NCBI GenBank assembly: GCA_900551625.1
Contig: URWZ01000092.1
Coordinates: 1-6,638 of the forward strand
Source: an uncultured Collinsella sp.
GTDB taxonomy: Bacteria > Actinomycetota > Coriobacteriia > Coriobacteriales > Coriobacteriaceae
Direction of reading: 5' to 3'
DNA length: 6,638 nt
A model generated the notes under the pieces. The model made no database searches. It had not been told where the DNA came from and was given only the letters and a program-made list of their open reading frames with translations. Within the stretch, counting starts at the first letter, position 1. Each line of letters opens with the position of its first letter. Position numbers and translations under genes: made by a program. Shown piece by piece: positions 1-6,638 of this stretch.

Positions 1-49
1 ACGAGATAGCGTAGCGTCTCGTGGGCTCGGAGATGTGTATAAGAGACAG
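1..49 (+). other. Illumina Nextera i7 adapter (non-genomic)
   Basis: This stretch is sequencing-library adapter, not genome. Positions 1-7 match the 3' end of the P7 primer. Positions 8-15 (AGCGTAGC) sit exactly where the i7 index belongs and match, from memory, the adapter-orientation form of Nextera index N709. Positions 16-30 are the read-2 transposase adapter, and 31-49 are the 19-bp Tn5 mosaic end (AGATGTGTATAAGAGACAG). The order P7-index-adapter-mosaic end is complete and continuous, so genomic DNA starts at 50. The mosaic end contains an ATG at 35 that happens to be in frame with the following gene and gives it a false start and five false residues (MYKRQ). Confidence 0.97.
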
Positions 50-1546
50 CTTTCGGGCCTTAAGGGCTTTCCCCGCTTATACGGGTGGGGCGAGGTCGAC
101 GGCGTGCCCGTGATCGTCATGGAGTGGGTCGAGGGCGAGACGCTCGCTCGCCTGCGCCCGCGCCTTGCCGTGGACGACGACGGCCGCCTGTCACCGCTCG
201 TGGCGGCGCGCCTGGGTCGCGACCTGTTCGATCTGCTCTGCCGCATGAGCTTGGTGGGCGAGGGTTTTGTCCACCGCGATATCTCGCCCGCTAATATCAT
301 GGTGCGCACGGCGCGTCTGCCGCTCGATCGACAGCTTGCCGAGGGCACCTTCGACCTGTGCTTGATCGATTTTGGCTCGTCGCTGGCGCTCGAGCCCGCC
401 TCTGCGGTGGCCGGTACCGGCGGCAAGGCGTCGTTTACGGAGCGCTATGCCACGCTGCGCCGTGCGACGGTTGCCTACGCCCCGCCCGAGATGCTCACCG
501 ATGACATTCCCGACTTACGCACGCTCCGCATGTCGCCGGCAATCGATGTATATGCTGCAGCGAGCACGGTCTACGAGCTCATTGCCGGTGTCGCGCCGTA
601 CGAAGTAGCGCCGGGTGCATCGGGTACTTCGGGCTCGCGCAAAAAGACGCGCGATATCGCCAGCCCTTATCGCCTCAAGATGGATACGCTGCCCGATTAT
701 CCCGTCGGCGCCCACGCGCCCGGCTGCGACTTGACGCAACTGCTGCGACGCGAGCCCGATGTGGCACTTGCCGCGGCCGAACAGGCTCAGCAGCTGGGGC
801 TCGATCCAAATTCCGAGGACCTGCGCGATGCGCTGGCGTTTGTCGACGCTCAGCTGTTCGATGTGGTGATGGCCTGCCTGTCCTGCCATCAGGAAGATCG
901 TCCCGAGCCGGCTGCGGCGGAGGCGGCGCTCTCGGCATTTTGCGACCACTATGCGCAAAATGTCGCCCGCTCGCTTCGCGCCGAGCCGCTCATGCCGTGC
1001 CCGATGGAGGTATCGGGGCACACAGTCCGGCGTGCGGCGATGGTTGGTGCGACGGCGGTATGCGGCGTGCTTTGGACCGTGGTCGTGGTATCAGCGGCGC
1101 TGTTGGCGTCGGGCGCCCATGTGACGCTCGTCGTGGGACCGCTTATGTGGTCCGGGAAGCTGCCGGCCATTATCGCCGCGCTGGCGTTGGCATCGCCGGG
1201 CATGGTGGGCATCGCTGCCGGGGCCTTGGCGCGCGACCGCCGTGCGGGATTCCTGCAGGGCGTGTTGGCCCTTTCCGCCTGCGAGGTTCCGGCGCTGGCC
1301 GCACTCGCATGCGCCGTGTTTTCCCAGCATGCCGTGGCGGGTGGCCTGGTGGCCGCCATAATTGCAACCTATGCGCTCACGTGGTTTTTGCTGGCGATGG
1401 GGTTTGCCTTTGAGCTTCCCGTCGTGTCAGCACGACGTGCGAAAATTCCCATGGCGACGCCGCTTGCCGGCGGAGCCGCGGCTGCCCGCGCCTTTGGCGG
1501 GCCGGCCGAAGTATCCGACACGATCTCTGCGACCAAGGAGGGCTAA
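50..1546 (+). CDS. Membrane-anchored Ser/Thr protein kinase, 5'-truncated
   Basis: A eukaryotic-like Ser/Thr protein kinase that transfers phosphate from ATP to protein Ser/Thr; its substrate is unknown. Numbering here counts the false ATG at 35 as residue 1, so real residues begin at 6. Visible: hinge-like MEWVEGETL (29-37), catalytic loop HRDISPANIM with D82 and N87, DFG at 112-114, an activation segment ending in APPE (149-152), subdomain IX D171 and the late conserved R289. The Gly-rich loop, the ATP-binding Lys and helix C are missing because the contig starts at about strand beta-4. The catalytic loop reads HRDIS rather than HRDLK, a variant I associate with bacterial kinases. After the kinase domain come about four hydrophobic segments (roughly 334-360, 376-398, 405-429, 433-463) and a short tail. 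There are no PASTA repeats or large extracellular sensor. The true start and upstream neighbours lie outside the window. The kinase call is secure; the topology is inferred from hydrophobicity. Confidence 0.93.
   Translation, partial: LSGLKGFPRLYGWGEVDGVPVIVMEWVEGETLARLRPRLAVDDDGRLSPLVAARLGRDLFDLLCRMSLVGEGFVHRDISPANIMVRTARLPLDRQLAEGTFDLCLIDFGSSLALEPASAVAGTGGKASFTERYATLRRATVAYAPPEMLTDDIPDLRTLRMSPAIDVYAAASTVYELIAGVAPYEVAPGASGTSGSRKKTRDIASPYRLKMDTLPDYPVGAHAPGCDLTQLLRREPDVALAAAEQAQQLGLDPNSEDLRDALAFVDAQLFDVVMACLSCHQEDRPEPAAAEAALSAFCDHYAQNVARSLRAEPLMPCPMEVSGHTVRRAAMVGATAVCGVLWTVVVVSAALLASGAHVTLVVGPLMWSGKLPAIIAALALASPGMVGIAAGALARDRRAGFLQGVLALSACEVPALAALACAVFSQHAVAGGLVAAIIATYALTWFLLAMGFAFELPVVSARRAKIPMATPLAGGAAAARAFGGPAEVSDTISATKEG
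1535..1542 (+). promoter_or_regulatory. Shine-Dalgarno site of the FHA gene, inside the kinase 3' end
   Basis: AAGGAGGG lies 7 nt before the ATG at 1550 and within the last codons of the kinase gene. It fixes the FHA start. With only 3 nt between the kinase stop and this ATG, it implies one mRNA and probable translational coupling. Confidence 0.85.
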
Positions 1547-1549
1547 GCC

Positions 1550-2488
1550 ATGGCTTCTCAAGCTGAGCTCACCCCGTGCGGGGCAATGTTTGACATCTTT
1601 AAGCGCGCCGCGCACCTGAGCCATATCGAACTGTGCGGCCTGGTGCTCTCGAGCCGCCCGCTCGCCGACGGCCGTAGTCCGCAGAGCCGTGCCGCCGATC
1701 GCTCCTGGGTTTCGCGCTTTATCGTGCGCGCGCCGGTCGGCACGCTACAGGAACGTTATTTTGCCGATTACGGCACCTCGGCCGCGCGCATTATGTCGCA
1801 GCTGGCCCTGCGCCGTCGCAATCCCATGGACGCCGCGGCCGTGACCAATATGGTGTGCGGCCCCGCTGGCGAGCCCATGGTGCGGGCACTCGAGGAATGC
1901 CACCAGGACACGAATCTCTATCGCAATGCGCTCGAGCGCCTGTCGCAGGCGGCTGAACTCATGCCCGCCGAGCGCGCCGAGGCCATCCTGGTGCTGTTTG
2001 TCGCCGTGGGTTGCTCGGCAGATGTACGTTCGTCGGTGACCTATGCCATCGACTACGCTCATGCGACCTGTGGCGGCGCCACGTCGACGCCGCGCTCGCT
2101 GAGCACATCTTCGGTTGCGGGCGAGCACGAGGTCGCGCCGGCGCATCCGCTGGGACTGCTGCGCGTGCAAAACGGCTATGTGGTGAGCGCCCCGCGCTGG
2201 ATTCAGCCGAGTGAGGAAGGCGTCGAGATCGGCGCGCTGGCAACGGGGGAGGGCGACATCACCGACGTCGGCGATGACGTCTCGGCCCGCCATGCCCATA
2301 TCTGGTGCGACGATTCTGGCACATGGTTTGTCGAGGACCTGTCGTCCACGAACGGCACCGTGGTGGTAAACGGGGCCACGAGCGTGTGTATTCAAGTAGA
2401 GCCTGGCCGCTCCGCTCAGCTCAACCCCGGCGACGAGCTCAAACTCGGCGAATCCACCACCTACGCCATCCTCCTCGGCGCCCTCTAA
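1550..2488 (+). CDS. FHA-domain protein, putative partner of the upstream kinase
   Basis: A 312-residue protein, predicted cytoplasmic (no signal peptide or membrane segment), with a C-terminal forkhead-associated domain at about 205-312. FHA domains bind phosphothreonine peptides and usually recruit partners or substrates of Ser/Thr kinases. Visible landmarks are EIGA (226-229), VSARHAHI with S245 and H248, and DLSSTNGT with N268-G269-T270. The usual Gly-Arg of strand beta-3 reads Gly-Ala here, and the usual Ser-Arg pair reads Ser-Ala, so phosphate binding may be weak or altered. Residues 1-175 form a probably helical domain I do not recognise. It is joined to the FHA domain by a Ser/Thr-rich linker (about 176-190, STPRSLSTSS) that could be a phosphorylation target. 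The ATG at 1550 is chosen for its strong Shine-Dalgarno and tight junction with the kinase gene. The pair is inferred to work together; the exact role is unknown. Confidence 0.88.
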   Translation: MASQAELTPCGAMFDIFKRAAHLSHIELCGLVLSSRPLADGRSPQSRAADRSWVSRFIVRAPVGTLQERYFADYGTSAARIMSQLALRRRNPMDAAAVTNMVCGPAGEPMVRALEECHQDTNLYRNALERLSQAAELMPAERAEAILVLFVAVGCSADVRSSVTYAIDYAHATCGGATSTPRSLSTSSVAGEHEVAPAHPLGLLRVQNGYVVSAPRWIQPSEEGVEIGALATGEGDITDVGDDVSARHAHIWCDDSGTWFVEDLSSTNGTVVVNGATSVCIQVEPGRSAQLNPGDELKLGESTTYAILLGAL

Positions 2489-2507
2489 CTCATCCCCTCA
2501 ATGAGTT
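2487..2507 (+). repeat. Small inverted repeat overlapping the FHA stop codon
   Basis: AACTCAT (2487-2493) and ATGAGTT (2501-2507) are perfect 7-bp complements around a 7-nt loop. The left arm begins within the TAA stop. The right arm shares 2504-2507 with the larger hairpin that follows, so the two folds exclude each other. There is no T-tract. Confidence 0.5.
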
Positions 2508-2570
2508 GCGGTGAAATAGGGACTGATTAAGGCCGTTAACAGCAAAAACACTCCCTATTTCACCGCAACT
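2504..2570. repeat. Perfect 19-bp inverted repeat, candidate REP/MITE-like element
   Basis: AGTTGCGGTGAAATAGGGA at 2504-2522 is exactly complementary to 2552-2570, with a 29-nt AT-richer middle that contains GTTAAC. It starts 15 nt after the FHA stop. Neither strand has a T-run after the stem, so it is not a canonical intrinsic terminator, although such a stem could slow polymerase or protect the mRNA 3' end. The perfect arms, intergenic position and lack of coding potential suggest a dispersed palindromic element. That reading is inference, since only one copy is in the window. Confidence 0.75.
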
Positions 2571-2627
2571 GCTGTGGGGTTCCAGGGGACTGTGCCCGTC
2601 GGTGCCGGGCGCACAATAGTCACCCGA

Positions 2628-2641
2628 GGTAAACCTTTACC
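2628..2641. promoter_or_regulatory. Operator-like inverted repeat upstream of the nifJ promoter region
   Basis: GGTAAA-CC-TTTACC is a perfect 6-bp inverted repeat with a 2-nt spacer, about 40 bp upstream of the best -10-like box. Its size and place fit a dimeric regulator site, but I match it to no known factor. A chance repeat is possible. Confidence 0.3.
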
Positions 2642-2658
2642 GGCCACCTATATTTGCC

Positions 2659-2686
2659 GAAATTACACTTGACGGCGGGGTACAAT
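2659..2686 (+). promoter_or_regulatory. Candidate sigma-70-type promoter for nifJ
   Basis: TACAAT at 2681-2686 is a good -10 hexamer, with transcription expected to start near 2693. The -35 is weak (GAAATT at 2659-2664, 16-nt spacing). A consensus-like TTGACG at 2669-2674 is only 6 nt from the -10, too close to be its partner, and has no good -10 of its own 17 nt downstream. I see no better promoter between 2571 and 2967. The real promoter may need an activator or lie elsewhere. Confidence 0.35.
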
Positions 2687-2690
2687 AAAC

Positions 2691-2967
2691 CCGCATGCGG
2701 ATTTCCGTTGCGGGCGCTTCCCATCGCCGGGGCGTGCCCGGGAGCATCCGGCATGCGGCCTTTGCGGCGCTCGGTCATGTGCAAGACGGGTAGCTGGGCC
2801 TGTGGAGCGCGTGCAGCCCTCCTCGCCTCGGCATGCCTTCTCTCCACGCCATGTACCTGCTGCTGAGTTCGCCTGCCAGATGATTGGAAGCAACAGCGAA
2901 AATCCCATCACGCCAACATCCCGGCGATCGCCGGGGCCTGTATACCTATATGAGAGGAGAGGGGTAT
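2691..2967 (+). promoter_or_regulatory. Long structured 5' leader of nifJ, possibly a separate small RNA
   Basis: About 275 nt lie between the candidate transcription start and the nifJ ATG, without a convincing gene. Hairpin 1 pairs 2691-2702 with 2746-2758 (12 bp, one bulged G) and contains an inner stem, 2711-2717 with 2734-2740. Hairpin 2 pairs 2797-2807 with 2842-2850 (9 bp, 2-nt bulge) and continues as GCGTGC/GCATGC (2809-2814 with 2831-2836). A further palindrome and a hairpin around the ribosome-binding site precede the ATG. I looked for the conserved motifs of TPP, glycine and T-box leaders, SRP RNA and RNase P RNA and found none. An unassigned cis-regulatory leader or small RNA is possible. 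GC-rich DNA also folds readily, so this is tentative. Confidence 0.35.
2920..2935. repeat. 16-nt perfect palindrome in the nifJ leader
   Basis: CCCGGCGATCGCCGGG is a perfect palindrome centred 40 nt before the nifJ ATG. In DNA it could be an operator downstream of the promoter; in RNA it gives a 6-bp GC stem with a GAUC loop. No T-tract follows, so it is not a terminator. Confidence 0.6.

Positions 2968-2968
<1 letters not shown>
2941..2968 (+). promoter_or_regulatory. nifJ ribosome-binding site within an inverted repeat
   Basis: AGGAG at 2955-2959 stands 8 nt before the ATG at 2968 and sets the nifJ start. It lies in the loop of a perfect 6-bp inverted repeat, TATACC (2941-2946) and GGTATA (2963-2968), whose right arm takes in the A of the start codon. 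If formed in RNA, the hairpin could limit initiation. An in-frame ATG at 2950 overlaps the purine run and is a poor alternative start. Confidence 0.6.
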
Positions 2969-6507
<3,539 letters not shown>

Positions 6508-6559
6508 GTCTCTCACCGCAGGATCTGAGGGCTGACCTTCGCGGACGTCCTCGGACATG

Positions 6560-6577
6560 AAAGAACCCCCGCTGCGC
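6560..6577 (+). other. Apparent 5' arm of the nifJ terminator, partner not in window
   Basis: AAAGAACCCCCGCTGCGC, 52 nt after the nifJ stop, has the A-rich/GC-rich form of the left arm of a bidirectional intrinsic terminator. The expected complement (GCGCAGC, a G-run, then TTCTTT) does not follow. A probable IS end begins 6 nt later, so the right arm may have been displaced by insertion. This is inferred from half a structure. Confidence 0.35.
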
Positions 6578-6589
6578 ACTACGTGAACT

Positions 6590-6628
6590 GCCTCCCATTT
6601 CTTGGACATGAGAAATGGGAGGCTTTTT
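6590..6628 (+). terminator. Rho-independent terminator-type hairpin
   Basis: A perfect 13-bp stem pairs 6590-6602 with 6611-6623 around an 8-nt loop and is followed at once by TTTTT (6624-6628), a canonical intrinsic terminator for transcripts coming from nifJ. It also contains the GGGAGG Shine-Dalgarno of the putative transposase start. It may therefore serve the IS by both stopping outside transcription and hiding the transposase start. Confidence 0.8.
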
Positions 6629-6638
6629 ATGCGTGTCG
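6629..6638 (+). CDS. Possible first codons of an IS transposase OrfA (partial)
   Basis: ATG CGT GTC (Met-Arg-Val) runs into the window end, with GGGAGG at 6617-6622 giving a 6-nt spacing. Three codons cannot identify a protein. The call rests only on the surrounding IS-end signature and the ribosome-binding site. Confidence 0.25.

Larger units (their letters stand above)
6584..6638 (+). mobile_element. Left end of an IS3/IS150-type insertion sequence, cut by the contig end
   Basis: From 6584 the sequence reads TGAACTGCCTCCCATTTCTT and then GGACATGAGAAATGG. It closely follows the pattern of IS150-type left ends as I remember them (TGTACTGCACCCATTTTGTT, GGACGATGAAATGG), including the 5' TG, the TTGGAC core and an internal CCATTT/AAATGG inverted repeat. 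An ATG at 6629, with GGGAGG 6 nt upstream, would open OrfA of the transposase just as the window ends. A contig ending inside a repeated IS is expected with short reads. The alternative is an ordinary terminator with chance resemblance. Confidence 0.55.

Noticed and set aside
35..49. ATG at 35 as the genuine kinase start
   Set aside because: It lies in the Tn5 mosaic end of the sequencing adapter, and the protein begins in the middle of a kinase N-lobe.
515..1021. Minus-strand and alternative-frame ORFs inside the kinase and FHA genes
   Set aside because: They are out-of-frame shadows in high-GC coding DNA. They lack ribosome-binding sites and domains and overlap well-supported genes.
2591..2615. 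Imperfect hairpin TGTGCCCG with CGGGC-GCACA as a terminator for the FHA operon
   Set aside because: The stem has a 2-nt bulge and no T-run follows on either strand.
2654..2866. A 70-residue Cys-rich ORF in the intergenic region
   Set aside because: It starts at a non-ATG codon without a ribosome-binding site, overlaps the promoter and predicted RNA hairpins, and its composition looks like translated GC-rich non-coding sequence.
2851..2910. Possible TPP riboswitch (CTGAG) or SRP RNA (GGAAGCA-like) traces upstream of a TPP enzyme
   Set aside because: Only very short matches exist. The other obligatory conserved segments of either RNA are absent.
2884..2967. A 28-residue N-terminal extension of NifJ from a TTG at 2884
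   Set aside because: There is no Shine-Dalgarno before the TTG, and the extension spans the palindrome and leader and does not resemble NifJ. T31, E64 and R114 fit family numbering only when Met1 is at 2968.

Overview
The window is a high-GC (roughly 60-65% by eye) fragment, most likely from a gut-type anaerobic actinobacterium of the Coriobacteriia. Collinsella is my best guess. It rests on overall style (GC-rich codon use, a single-chain pyruvate:ferredoxin oxidoreductase, a Ser/Thr kinase/FHA pair), not on a marker gene. Both ends look like short-read contig ends. Positions 1-49 are not genomic: they are the tail of an Illumina P7 adapter, an 8-base index and the Nextera/Tn5 transposase adapter. 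The last 55 bases look like the left end of an IS3/IS150-type insertion sequence, a common place for an assembly to break.

Layout, all genes on the + strand. (1) 1-49, adapter. (2) 50-1546, the 3' part of a membrane-anchored Ser/Thr protein kinase. It has lost its N-lobe, and its apparent ATG at 35 lies inside the adapter. (3) 1550-2488, a 312-residue protein with a C-terminal FHA domain, 3 nt after the kinase and probably translationally coupled to it. (4) 2489-2967, a 479-nt intergenic region holding a perfect 19-bp inverted repeat, a small operator-like inverted repeat, a -10-like box and a GC-rich leader with two long predicted hairpins, a 16-nt perfect palindrome and a hairpin around the next ribosome-binding site. 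(5) 2968-6507, complete nifJ, encoding a 1179-residue pyruvate:ferredoxin (flavodoxin) oxidoreductase. (6) 6508-6638, an apparent terminator 5' arm without its partner, then the IS-like end, whose own hairpin is also a good intrinsic terminator.

The first two genes form a phospho-signalling pair: the kinase phosphorylates Ser/Thr and FHA domains usually read phosphothreonine. The FHA domain here seems to lack the usual phosphate-contacting Arg. nifJ is a separate transcription unit of central anaerobic metabolism. It makes acetyl-CoA, CO2 and reduced ferredoxin from pyruvate, and its codon use suggests high expression. I see no evidence of a wholly new multi-gene system. The least explained parts are the structured nifJ leader, the 67-nt hairpin repeat and the IS end apparently sitting in the nifJ terminator.
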